Positions 35,815 to 43,442 of a DNA stretch of 64,000 nt are shown piece by piece. The position numbers were made by a program, and so were the translations under genes. Source of the stretch: Permianibacter aggregans (lineage in GTDB: Bacteria > Pseudomonadota > Gammaproteobacteria > Enterobacterales > Permianibacteraceae); assembly GCF_009756665.1 (NCBI RefSeq), contig NZ_CP037953.1, positions 1,860,001 to 1,924,000 of the forward strand. Reading direction: 5' to 3'. Numbering within the stretch: the stretch's first letter is position 1; each line of letters begins with the position of its first letter. The notes under the pieces were generated by a model. It worked only from the letters and a program-made list of their open reading frames with translations, was not told the DNA's origin and made no database searches.

Positions 35815-35826
35815 CAAAGTACTTTG
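35815..35826. promoter_or_regulatory. perfect 12-bp palindrome CAAAGTACTTTG
   Basis: A dyad between the divergent TonB receptor and cytochrome operon. It lies 73 bp upstream of the TonB start. This is the size and place of an operator that could control both units, but no regulator gene is adjacent. Confidence 0.35.
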
Positions 35827-35981
35827 TCAGACGACAGACCAGTTTGCTGCGGCGCAAGCTGGGTAATCAGGCTATTTTTCGGGCCAGCATGGGTTGCGGC
35901 GCAGCAAAACAAATCCTTGAGCCGCCCGCCAAAATGGGGGATAAATAGTCGAAATTATCTAGGACTATAGAGCGATATAAA

Positions 35982-36587
35982 TTGAAGTCGCGACTTTTTG
36001 TGCTACTGCCTCTGCTTTTCTGCGGCCATGGTAACAGTGCAGATGTGCAGCTCTGCACCAGCTGCCACGGCAACGCCCTGCAAGGTGACGAGCAACAAAC
36101 CGCGCCGCTACTGGCCGGTCGCGAAGCCTGGTTTCTGGCTGAGCAAATGCGCGCGTTTAAGAAAGGCTGGCGTGGAACCGGTGCCGATCAGAGTGGCGCA
36201 GCGATGCGCGCCATCGCGATGACGCTCGATGAAAAAACCATCAACGCGCTTTCAGCTGAAGTTGCGGCGATGCCGGCGCCTGCACCTAAAGCCAACCCAA
36301 ACAACGCCGAGATCACGGCCTTGGCAGCGCCGCGCTACAACGCCGTTTGCAGCGCCTGTCATGGCAGCAAGGCGCAAGGCAATAAACGCCTGAAAGCACC
36401 AGCGCTCGGTGCCTTGTCGGAAAGCTACCTGCTGGCTCAGATTAACAAGTTTCGGCAAGGGATTCGCGGCGCCCATCCCGACGACAAAGCCGGTGCCCAA
36501 ATGCGGCGCAGCGCCGCCAATATTGCTGACGACAAAGAAGCGCAAGCGCTCGCCCAGTACATTCGGCAACTGAGCCAAACGCCATGA
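35982..36587 (+). CDS. periplasmic di-haem cytochrome c (c4-like)
   Basis: 201 residues with a short signal peptide (LFVLLPLLFCGHGNSA). Two haem sites CTSCH (25-29) and CSACH (123-127) lie in two similar halves, each with a distal Met (GAAMRAIAM, GAQMRRSA), the tandem arrangement of cytochrome c4. It should carry electrons in the periplasm. The start is TTG 35982, uncertain since no Shine-Dalgarno is visible. It overlaps the di-haem peroxidase gene (ATGA), so it is probably its electron donor. Confidence 0.85.
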   Translation: MKSRLFVLLPLLFCGHGNSADVQLCTSCHGNALQGDEQQTAPLLAGREAWFLAEQMRAFKKGWRGTGADQSGAAMRAIAMTLDEKTINALSAEVAAMPAPAPKANPNNAEITALAAPRYNAVCSACHGSKAQGNKRLKAPALGALSESYLLAQINKFRQGIRGAHPDDKAGAQMRRSAANIADDKEAQALAQYIRQLSQTP

Positions 36588-37747
36588 AAGCGATAACCTT
36601 TGCAGCGCTGTTTGCACTGCTCGCAACAAACACCTTCGCCGCAGCGGAAGCTGACTTTGTGCTGGCAAGCGATTGTCCGCCGGGTTTCCAGAATGTTGCT
36701 CAGCGCTGCCAATGGCGTAGTCCGTATCTCCTTTACGAATCATTGCAGAATAGCGGTGTCGGTGGCTTGAAAACGGCGATGCCGAAGGTGCGCGACGGCT
36801 TTTCGCCGCAGCAAATTGATCTGGGTCGTTATCTGTTTTTTGACCCGATTCTGTCCGGCAACCAGACCCAAGCCTGCGCTTCCTGCCATCAACCTCATTT
36901 GGGGTTTTCCGACGGTCAGGCGCGCAGCACCGGCGCCAACGGCACGCGCTTAAATCGTTCAACGCCGTCGCTGTGGAATGTCGCCTTCATGCAGCGCTTT
37001 TTCTGGGATGGCCGCGCTCACGATCTGGAAATCCAGATGCAAGGGCCGCTGTATGACCCAAAAGAAATGGCGGCAACGCCAGCGCAGTTACTGCAGCGCC
37101 TGAATGATTCAGAAAACTATCGGCGCCTGTTCCGAGAAGCTTTTCCACAAATGGAAAACCGCATCGAGCTGGATCAGCTTTACCAGGCACTAGCTGCGTT
37201 CGAAAGCTCACTGGTTTCACTGAACAGTCGCTATGACTGGTACGCGCATGGTTATGCTCAGGCACTGAGCGCCAACGAGATTGAAGGCATGAATGTATTC
37301 CGCTCGTTTGTTGCCCGCTGCGCCGAATGTCATACACCGCCGCTGTTTTCCAATCAACAAATCGCCGTGATCGGCGTGCCAACGCCCAGCGACTTACCGT
37401 TTGATATCGGTGCGGAAGCAATCAGCAAAGAGAAAACCCAGCGCGGCGGATTCAAAGTGCCCAGTCTGCGCAATATCAGCAAAACCGCGCCGTATATGCA
37501 TGCCGGGCAGTTCAATAATCTGCGCGACACCGTTCAGTTCTACACCAAAGGCCGCGGCCATGCCGTACCCGCCGATCAGCAACTAACGCTGCACTGGCAT
37601 ATCTGGGAACCAAACTTAAGTGAACAGGAAATCGATCGCTTGGTCGACTTTCTGCAAACGCTGACTGATGAATCCTTTATGCCCCGCGTGCCGGAACAAT
37701 TACCGTCCGGTCTCGCGCCCATCTATCAAATGCCGTCACAACAATAA
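36584..37747 (+). CDS. di-haem cytochrome c peroxidase/MauG-like protein
   Basis: 387 residues with a signal peptide (cleavage ~AAAEA, residue 20). The N-terminal extension has Cys31/Cys42 (SDCPPGFQ, QRCQWRSPY). IDLGRYLFFDPILSG precedes the first haem CASCH (98-102) and QPHLGFSDG; LNRSTPSLWNVAFMQRFFWDGRAHDLEIQMQGPL is the shared CcpA/MauG core; the second haem is CAECH (246-250). KVPSLRNISKTAPYMHAGQF carries the conserved His ligand region. Known members reduce peroxide or oxidise organic substrates. It starts inside the previous cytochrome gene. Confidence 0.88.
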   Translation: MKAITFAALFALLATNTFAAAEADFVLASDCPPGFQNVAQRCQWRSPYLLYESLQNSGVGGLKTAMPKVRDGFSPQQIDLGRYLFFDPILSGNQTQACASCHQPHLGFSDGQARSTGANGTRLNRSTPSLWNVAFMQRFFWDGRAHDLEIQMQGPLYDPKEMAATPAQLLQRLNDSENYRRLFREAFPQMENRIELDQLYQALAAFESSLVSLNSRYDWYAHGYAQALSANEIEGMNVFRSFVARCAECHTPPLFSNQQIAVIGVPTPSDLPFDIGAEAISKEKTQRGGFKVPSLRNISKTAPYMHAGQFNNLRDTVQFYTKGRGHAVPADQQLTLHWHIWEPNLSEQEIDRLVDFLQTLTDESFMPRVPEQLPSGLAPIYQMPSQQ

Positions 37748-37765
37748 CGCCCCGGAGAATAGCCG

Positions 37766-39283
37766 ATGAAAAAGTTTACCTATCTATTGCTGCTGATTGC
37801 GATTGCGTTCGGCGCTTACTGGGCCGGCGGCCACTTCAACAAGGCACGCACGGCACCGGATTTGTCGCGCTCCTCCGACATACTCGGCAGTCAGCAGCGC
37901 GGCGCCGTCGATAAAGCCGGATTGAGCACCGAGTATGCGACGGCAAAAACCATAGAAGTGCGCGCCGGACAAGTAATTCAAGATGCCGTCGCCGCCGCGC
38001 AACCCGGCGACACCGTGCTGGTCTATCCCGGCGTTTACAAAGAAACGATTTACATCGACAAAAACGACATCAGCCTGCTCGGTGTTATCGACAACGGCGA
38101 ATGGCCCGTGCTCGAAGGCGAAGGCTTGCGTAATGATGCGATCTTGTATTCCGGCAACGGCGTACGCATCGAGAACTTCAAGATCACCCATTACAAAGGC
38201 AACGGCGTCATGGGTCAGGCCGGCAACAATTTCGTCATTCGCAATAACTGGGTAGTCGACACCGGCGTCTATGGCATTTTCCCTCAGTTCGGCAAGAATG
38301 GGTTGATTGAATACAACGTGCTGACCGGCATTGAAGACGCGGCGATTTATGTCGGCATGTCCGACAACATTCATGTCGCGCATAACGAAGTGTTCGGCAA
38401 CGTCGCCGGCATTGAAATTGAAAACACCCGTCACGCGATTGTCGAGAACAATATGGTCTACGACAACACCGGCGGCATTCTAGCCTTCATCACGCCGGGC
38501 CTGCCGATCAAAACCGCTTACGACATCATCATTCGCGATAACTTTATCGTGAACAACAATCACAAAAATTTCGCCGCACCCGGTTCAATCGTCGGCGGCT
38601 TACCAAGCGGCACCGGCATGGTGATCATGGCCGCCGACGATGTCATCATCGAGAACAACGTCGTGCGCGGCAACAAGAACACCGGCATCATCATCACCGA
38701 CCACGCCACGTTCGGTAATATCACGCTGGATCCGGAATCCGAACCGAATCCGGATCGGGTGCAGATTCTCGATAACCTGTTTATCGATAACGGCTACGAA
38801 CCCATCGATGAGATCAAAGCCCTGAAGCTCGCGACACTGACCAGCGGCGCACCACAAATCGTCGCCGTCGGCGGCGGCAAAGACAGCTGCATACTCGACG
38901 CCCACAAATACCCAACCGTCGGTTTAAGCGCTTACAGCACCTGCACCCGCACCCATACCCGCGATACCGTCAGCTACCTGCTAGCCAAACCGGTCACCGA
39001 CGAAGCGAAATCCCTGCTCGATAAAGGCGAGCTGACGTTCTACGCGGTCTGCGCCGGTTGTCATGCCCATAATGCCCGCATGATCGGCCCATCGGTCGTC
39101 GCAATCCAAGCCATTTACGGTGACGACGCCCAAGCCATTGCCGACTACGTCGCCAACCCGGAAAAAGTACGCGAGGACTACCCACCGATGCCGCCGCAAG
39201 CCCATCTGGATGCCGAAACCCGATTTGCCGCAGCTCGTTATATGTTGAAAGTGAAGGAAGCAGCGGCGCCAGCGGCTCATTAA
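37766..39283 (+). CDS. parallel beta-helix / cytochrome c fusion protein
   Basis: 505 residues with a signal anchor (LLLLIAIAFGAYWAGG). Residues ~55-370 form a right-handed parallel beta-helix of about 23-residue turns: VIQDAVAAAQPGDTVLVYPG, IEIENTRHAIVENNMVYDN, VIIENNVVRGNKNTGIII and similar, like TIGR03805-type and NosD-like proteins. A C-terminal monohaem c domain follows: CAGCH at 429-433 with YPPMPPQ giving Met475 as axial ligand. The fusion is unusual; separate beta-helix and cytochrome genes are the usual arrangement. Only 18 bases from the peroxidase stop, so co-transcribed. Likely substrate binding by the helix and electron transfer by the cytochrome. Confidence 0.82.
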   Translation: MKKFTYLLLLIAIAFGAYWAGGHFNKARTAPDLSRSSDILGSQQRGAVDKAGLSTEYATAKTIEVRAGQVIQDAVAAAQPGDTVLVYPGVYKETIYIDKNDISLLGVIDNGEWPVLEGEGLRNDAILYSGNGVRIENFKITHYKGNGVMGQAGNNFVIRNNWVVDTGVYGIFPQFGKNGLIEYNVLTGIEDAAIYVGMSDNIHVAHNEVFGNVAGIEIENTRHAIVENNMVYDNTGGILAFITPGLPIKTAYDIIIRDNFIVNNNHKNFAAPGSIVGGLPSGTGMVIMAADDVIIENNVVRGNKNTGIIITDHATFGNITLDPESEPNPDRVQILDNLFIDNGYEPIDEIKALKLATLTSGAPQIVAVGGGKDSCILDAHKYPTVGLSAYSTCTRTHTRDTVSYLLAKPVTDEAKSLLDKGELTFYAVCAGCHAHNARMIGPSVVAIQAIYGDDAQAIADYVANPEKVREDYPPMPPQAHLDAETRFAAARYMLKVKEAAAPAAH

Positions 39284-39537
39284 GTCAAAGTCGCCATCGC
39301 TGTTAATTTCACAACTTACTGAGATTCGAAATGAGATGAGTGTTTCCCCGTTAGAACCCACACGGCTCTGGGCAAGCCACTCATCTCAATAGGAACTAAA
39401 GATTTGGGGTTGAGGTCCAGGGCATTACGCAAACACCCTTTACCAATCAAACACTTAATCTGATAATGTGGTGTTTCGGATACTGACGTATACGAATCCG
39501 TTGGTCCGTGTATTAGATGTTATAAGGCATATAGGCA
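39284..39537. other. intergenic region before the CPCC cassette gene
   Basis: 254 bases. An inverted repeat TGAGATGAGTG (near 39333) and CACTCATCTCA (near 39379) could form an 11-bp stem with a 35-base loop. Further on, GTTATAAGG at about 39519 resembles an integron R' core just ahead of the CPCC gene, although no matching L' half was found. No gene seen. Confidence 0.35.
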
Positions 39538-39867
39538 ATGCTCAGCTTTCTCCGAAATATGTTTCAGAAGAAACTTGAATGGTATTCACCTAAAGATCCA
39601 ACGCCTCGCGTGAAGTGCCAATGCTGTGAGTACATTAGCCTTGCTGAAAGCGGCAACTACCTAATCTGTCCTGTTTGTTTCTGGGAGGATGAAGGGATGG
39701 GTTGGGAGCTTGATACGCCGTCAGGCGCTAATCATGGGTTAACTATTCGAGAAGGGCGGGCAAATTTTCTAAAGTTTGGAGCCTGTGAGCCTGAAATGGT
39801 TAAACATGTAGTGTCCACGGAGCAACGCAAATTATTTGAATACAGGCCAGACTCCAATGCCATATAA
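39538..39867 (+). CDS. CPCC family cysteine-rich zinc-binding-like protein
   Basis: 109 residues matching the Cys-rich CPCC family: VKCQCCEYISLAESGNYLICPVCFWEDEG, with three Cys in the first knuckle and CPVC in the second, then SGANHGLTIREGRANFLKFGACEPEM, the family's hallmark. Function unknown, four Cys likely bind zinc. Members are frequent as integron gene cassettes (family knowledge). The stop overlaps the attC-like site directly downstream and an R'-core-like GTTATAA lies 12-18 bases upstream, consistent with a cassette. Confidence 0.8.
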   Translation: MLSFLRNMFQKKLEWYSPKDPTPRVKCQCCEYISLAESGNYLICPVCFWEDEGMGWELDTPSGANHGLTIREGRANFLKFGACEPEMVKHVVSTEQRKLFEYRPDSNAI

Positions 39868-39957
39868 CGCGGCGTTCAACGCGCTCCCTTCGGTCGCACG
39901 GATTGGCCTACTCTACGGCCAGCCGATTAGCTTTGCGCTAGAGCTTTCTTGAGGCAT
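39862..39957. other. integron attC-like site (degenerate) after the CPCC gene
   Basis: ATATAAC-GCGGC-GTTCAACGCG at 39862-39884 fits the R''-L'' half of an attC recombination site: RYYYAAC, five bases, then GTTCAA. TTGGCC/GGCCA can pair in the spacer. The right half is decayed; no GTTRRRY core is visible before the next gene at 39960, only CTTGAGGCATCC. Confidence 0.5.
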
Positions 39958-39959
39958 CC

Positions 39960-40874
39960 ATGGCGGCCAAGATCACTCCCAGACTGATTGAGCTGACATA
40001 CGAGGCCGCACTGAAGTCCTTCTGGCGGAAAGAAGCACTGCGCAAGTTTCTGCGCGCCTGTCACGTAGCCGAATCTCACATAGCAACTTGGTCCACTGAC
40101 GAAAGCAAGCGCGACTTCCTAGACAGAACCTTCCACAAACTTCAAGCGTCTGATCGAGGGAAGGCTCTGGCCTACCAGATGGCAAAGAGCTTGTCTGAGC
40201 AAACTAGTTTCCCTGATCTGCGCAACTGGGAAGACTCCGCTCAGAAAATTACTGATGCAACAAAAGCCGTCTCGGAACTCAAGGCATACCTTAGGTCACA
40301 AGACGAGGAGATTCGCAGCGAGCGTGAGCGTGAAGAGGCGAAAGCGAGAGCTCGTGAAGAGCGGCAGCAGATCCAGCGGAGCCTTACAGACAAGAGCAAT
40401 CTGCAACAACGTCTGGATGCGCTCCACCCGGCGGTCGGCACGCAGCAGGGTGGATACGACTTCCAGGATTGGTTCTATGACCTCCTAGACTTCTCCGAGA
40501 TTCAGAATCGAAGACCGTACGTGAGCAATGGCCGACAGATTGATGGCTCACTCACGCTTGACGGCACAACCTATCTCGTAGAGCTTAAGTTCACAGCCGG
40601 CCAAGCCGCAGCTACCGACATTGATTCGTTGCGTACAAAAGTCGACGACAAAGCCGATAACACCATGGGCATTATGGTTTCGATTTCTGGCTACTCGAGT
40701 ATCGCAGTCTCTGGAGCGTCCGGCCGCCAAACAAAGCTTATGCTATTGGACGCAATGCACCTGTACATGTTTCTGTCTGGATCCATCTCCTTCTCAGAGA
40801 TCATTTCAAGAGTGCGCCGTCATGTCTCGCAAACAGGTGAGGCTTATCTACCTGCCGCCGACTTCAATGGGTGA
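39960..40874 (+). CDS. PD-(D/E)XK nuclease-fold protein with helical N-terminal domain
   Basis: 304 residues, cytoplasmic. Residues 1-100 are helical (LIELTYEAALKSFWRKEALRKFL, DESKRDFLDRTFHKLQ), resembling N-terminal domains I recall from AbiJ-like phage-defence proteins (recollection, not checked). A charged coiled coil spans ~115-155 (EIRSEREREEAKARAREERQ). The C-terminal nuclease domain has GGYDFQDWFYDLL, QIDGSLTLDG with Asp195 and YLVELKF with Glu208-x-Lys210, the ID-xn-ExK catalytic motif of Mrr/restriction-type nucleases. No methylase is adjacent, so it is not a classical restriction system. It is bounded by attC-like sites, so it is probably a captured cassette. Confidence 0.75.
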   Translation: MAAKITPRLIELTYEAALKSFWRKEALRKFLRACHVAESHIATWSTDESKRDFLDRTFHKLQASDRGKALAYQMAKSLSEQTSFPDLRNWEDSAQKITDATKAVSELKAYLRSQDEEIRSEREREEAKARAREERQQIQRSLTDKSNLQQRLDALHPAVGTQQGGYDFQDWFYDLLDFSEIQNRRPYVSNGRQIDGSLTLDGTTYLVELKFTAGQAAATDIDSLRTKVDDKADNTMGIMVSISGYSSIAVSGASGRQTKLMLLDAMHLYMFLSGSISFSEIISRVRRHVSQTGEAYLPAADFNG

Positions 40875-40877
40875 AAG

Positions 40878-40937
40878 GTCTGACAATTCGTTCAAGCCGA
40901 TGCCGGATTGGGCACTGCTCCTCTAGGCGTGATAATC
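40878..40937. other. integron attC-like site after the nuclease gene
   Basis: A 60-bp sequence starting GTCTGACAATTCGTTCAAGC. The first 28 bases match the left half of a class-1 integron-type attC closely (as I recall the aadA1 site), and the right half keeps CTCnAGGCGT before a changed R' core (GTGATAA in place of GTTAGAT). This strongly suggests that the nuclease gene once was an integron cassette; the altered core would impair recombination. No integron integrase is in the window. Confidence 0.65.
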
Positions 40938-40940
40938 CCG

Positions 40941-41070
40941 CGTAGGTACGATTGGCCGAAGGCGTAATCGTACGAATGTGTTTTGAAGTTGATGCAATTG
41001 TTTACTTGGTATCATATGGTTGGTGTGGTGTTCATGCGTACGATTGCGCTACGCCGATCGTACCTACGCG
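40941..41070. repeat. REP-like palindromes, TACGATT family (copies 2 and 3, inverted pair)
   Basis: GTACGATT/AATCGTAC (40946-40953 with 40966-40973) and GTACGAT/ATCGTAC (41038-41044 with 41057-41063), each flanked by GTAGG or CCTAC and arranged head-to-head about 65 bases apart. They belong to the same family as the element at 7562 and sit immediately after the attC-like site. Confidence 0.7.
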
Positions 41071-41122
41071 AGCTAAAGCGCCCCGATTACTTCAAGCTAT
41101 AAAGGTGCAGAACAAGGTATAC

Positions 41123-41800
41123 ATGGATACTCAACAATTAACACAAAGAATTGATGAACTTATTGGGCTTGGCGATGAAGCATTAGCCACAGAGTGGTCA
41201 AAGAAAATTGCGGGAAGAACAAAGTGCTTTCTTGATTTGGAGGCATTCTACAACTTCCGGGCATCAAGCATATCATTCATCTTGAAGTTGTTTGGGTCAG
41301 AGCATCCATATTACAAAGATTTTTCACAATTAGTTGAATCAGCACAGCCAAGCTGCGTGAAACGTGGCAAAGGGTGTCTAAAAGCCATAAAGGGAGAGAT
41401 CGAAAAGGGCTGGCTAAATACAGCCAAAGGTTTGATCTCAGCGGATATCTTTGGTGACTTCATTGAAATGGCGGAGCATCTTTTGGAAGAGGGTTACAAG
41501 GATGCTGCTGTAGTAATAACTGGTAGCACACTAGAGCAACATCTAAGAACATTGGCGGAAAAACATGGGATTGATCTTGAGGTAGAGAAAAACGGTAAGA
41601 AAATTCCAAAGAAGGCAGATGTAATTAACGCTGATCTGGTTAAAGCAAATGTTTACTCAAAGCTAGATCAAAAAAGCGTTACATACTGGCTTAGCATCAG
41701 AAATGATGCAGCTCATGGAAACTATGCCGCATATAACGCTGAACAAGCGCGGCTATTAATATCCGCTGTTACAGAGTTCATGGGGAGAGTGTCAGAGTGA
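41123..41800 (+). CDS. HEPN-motif protein, putative RNase
   Basis: 225 residues from ATG 41123 (AAGGT upstream); the frame is open further up but crosses the palindromic repeats. Near the C-terminus, YWLSIRNDAAHGNYAAYN contains R-N-D-A-A-H, the R(x)4-6H active site of HEPN ribonucleases. A helical N-terminal region (DELIGLGDEALATEWSKKIAG) is followed by AAVVITGSTLEQHLRTLAEKHG, the first helices of the HEPN core. HEPN domains are known in toxin and abortive-infection systems. No nucleotidyltransferase antitoxin is adjacent. AT-richer than the flanking chromosome by eye, likely acquired. Confidence 0.7.
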   Translation: MDTQQLTQRIDELIGLGDEALATEWSKKIAGRTKCFLDLEAFYNFRASSISFILKLFGSEHPYYKDFSQLVESAQPSCVKRGKGCLKAIKGEIEKGWLNTAKGLISADIFGDFIEMAEHLLEEGYKDAAVVITGSTLEQHLRTLAEKHGIDLEVEKNGKKIPKKADVINADLVKANVYSKLDQKSVTYWLSIRNDAAHGNYAAYNAEQARLLISAVTEFMGRVSE

Positions 41801-41825
41801 GATCTGAGAAGGCGATCAGCCAGAC

Positions 41826-41862
41826 CACTGGCCGACTACTTGGGCAATACTAAGTCGGTCAG
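41826..41862. other. hairpin between HEPN and zinc-ribbon genes
   Basis: ACTGGCCGACT and AGTCGGTCAGT form an imperfect 11-bp stem overlapping the upstream part of the next gene's leader. It lies between two same-strand genes, so it could attenuate transcription or just be a degenerate site. Confidence 0.35.
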
Positions 41863-41866
41863 TCTT

Positions 41867-42256
41867 ATGAGTATTGATAACGTCAAGTGCGGTGAGTGTG
41901 GCTCAGTTTTGAATGAGTCGGCTAGCTTACCAGTACAAGAAAGAATGCCATGTCCCGCGTGTGGCTCGTTTAAACGTACATTTTCAGTTCACTTATCTGC
42001 CAGCATCTCCAGAAGTGTAGGCTTCCGAGCCAAAGGGAAAGAACTTGGACGCAAGAAGCCATTCGTCGAGTTAAGAGATGAGCCTGCCCCCAGTCACAAA
42101 CTCGGGCGTAATGTGAAGCATGAACGCCTAATAGATCGTCGGAATAATCAATACATAGAAAAGGTCACCGATCCGCTGACAGGGGAGGTTCTCCATGAAT
42201 GTAATGAGTCTTTAACAGACCATATTAATCACGGCTCAGCGAAGAAGAAATCATGA
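41867..42256 (+). CDS. hypothetical zinc-ribbon protein
   Basis: 129 residues from ATG 41867; a TTG start nine codons upstream is possible but lies inside a hairpin. CGECG at residue 8-12 and CPACG near 30 form a two-knuckle zinc ribbon. The rest is polar and basic (GRKKPFVELRDEPAPS, RRNNQYIEKVTDPLTGEVLHEC). No family recognised; the ribbon suggests nucleic-acid binding. Overlaps the following gene (ATGA), so the two form a unit. Confidence 0.6.
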   Translation: MSIDNVKCGECGSVLNESASLPVQERMPCPACGSFKRTFSVHLSASISRSVGFRAKGKELGRKKPFVELRDEPAPSHKLGRNVKHERLIDRRNNQYIEKVTDPLTGEVLHECNESLTDHINHGSAKKKS

Positions 42257-42528
42257 GTGATTATTCGCAAATATCTAAGGATCTTGAATCCCAGGGATTT
42301 GTTTGCAAGGAAATCTACTGGGGGTTAGGTCCCTCACTTCGAGTAAGCAAAAGGGAAAACCACTCCGAAGGCGACCTACAGATAATCCAAAACACGGTTT
42401 TCGTTGCGCCTGACACAACCGGTTGGTGTGTTATCGCGGATGGTGGGAATCAAATCAAGAACTCTGTTGCGTCATTGGACGAGGCGGCAAATCTTGCAGC
42501 CAGTTTTCTGAGTCAGAAACAAACATAG
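42253..42528 (+). CDS. hypothetical small protein
   Basis: 91 residues, not recognised: DYSQISKDLESQGFVCKEIYWG, then NTVFVAPDTTGWCVIADGG and a helical end. Translationally coupled to the zinc-ribbon gene by a four-base overlap. AT-rich like its neighbour. It could be a partner or an antitoxin to the HEPN or zinc-ribbon protein, but this is position only. Confidence 0.55.
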   Translation: MSDYSQISKDLESQGFVCKEIYWGLGPSLRVSKRENHSEGDLQIIQNTVFVAPDTTGWCVIADGGNQIKNSVASLDEAANLAASFLSQKQT

Positions 42529-42632
42529 AATTTGAACCAGAACCGACCACTCGCTAGTCGCGGGCTAGCACCCGCAATGGATGATCGAGCTCCCAACGAG
42601 TAATAGCCTCCACTAACTGTGAGGCGCCGCGC

Positions 42633-43292
42633 TTAAATCAACACTGACAACAATCGCCTTAACACCACCACACAGTGCTCTTTCGATGCCGGCGTATCGC
42701 CAGCCAGAATGCGCTGATACTCCAAGTACAATACCGTGCTGTAAACCAATTCAGCGTCGGCTTCTGGTGAAGGGCTGCCGATCATTTCCAGCAAGGCTTT
42801 GGCGGGTTTTAATGTTGAGGCTTGGGATTTGGTTTGCGCGTCGCGAATGGCTTCATGATGCAAGGCTTCCAGCCGGAAGCTGTTTTCAATCAGGCGACGT
42901 TCGCGGTTTTTCACTTGCTGGTCGATATGATTCAGCAGCGTGATCAGCACGGTGTTGCGCAGCAATTCGCGGTCGTTCAATGACTGACTGCCATCGCTGA
43001 AGCGGGCCAATGCGGCCGCTACAGCCTGGGTCATATGGCCGGTTTCCTGCGCTCCCTTTTCGGCAAAGTCGTAGAACGCTTCCGAGATCAGTTCGAGGAT
43101 GTCTTTGAAGTAATAAGTGGTCGCCGACAATGGCACCCCGGATTCTTTCGCCACGGCCCGATGACGCACCGCGCGCACGCCATCGCGAGCGATGATCCGC
43201 AAAGTTGCCGCCAGAATCTGTTCACGACGGGCCTTACCATCGACTCGTTTCGGTTGGCGACCACGCGGTCGCGGCGGACGGGCTTCACTCAT
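42633..43292 (-). CDS. TetR-family transcriptional regulator
   Basis: 219 residues. REQILAATLRIIARDGVRAVRHRAVAKESGVPLSATTYYFKDILEL carries the TetR helix-turn-helix at residues ~25-70. An Arg-rich N-terminal tail (RPPRPRGRQPKRV) precedes it. The C-terminal ligand domain is unassigned. It diverges from a second TetR gene with a 150-base gap. Confidence 0.88.
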   Translation of the reverse strand: MSEARPPRPRGRQPKRVDGKARREQILAATLRIIARDGVRAVRHRAVAKESGVPLSATTYYFKDILELISEAFYDFAEKGAQETGHMTQAVAAALARFSDGSQSLNDRELLRNTVLITLLNHIDQQVKNRERRLIENSFRLEALHHEAIRDAQTKSQASTLKPAKALLEMIGSPSPEADAELVYSTVLYLEYQRILAGDTPASKEHCVVVLRRLLSVLI

Positions 43293-43412
43293 GGTTCTTG
43301 CGGTTCAGCAGACAGACAACGGCGGTCAGTGTGCCAGTTTTCATTGGCTTGTACAGGGATTCCGGCCGGGCTGGTCGGGGCTTGTCAAATCCGTGATTCT
43401 GCGCTTAACTAT

Positions 43413-43426
43413 ACTGACTGGTCAGT
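43413..43426. promoter_or_regulatory. TetR operator candidate, ACTGAC-TG-GTCAGT
   Basis: A perfect 14-bp dyad in the gap between two divergent TetR genes, 16 bases before the start of the efflux regulator and overlapping the likely -10 region (AACTATACTG). The position fits autorepression of the efflux operon. Confidence 0.65.
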
Positions 43427-43442
43427 TATTTAAGTAAGTGAA

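Noticed and set aside
40952-41122. Upstream extension of the HEPN gene
   Set aside because: The extra 57 codons cross the REP-like palindromes and lack a Shine-Dalgarno; ATG 41123 has one.
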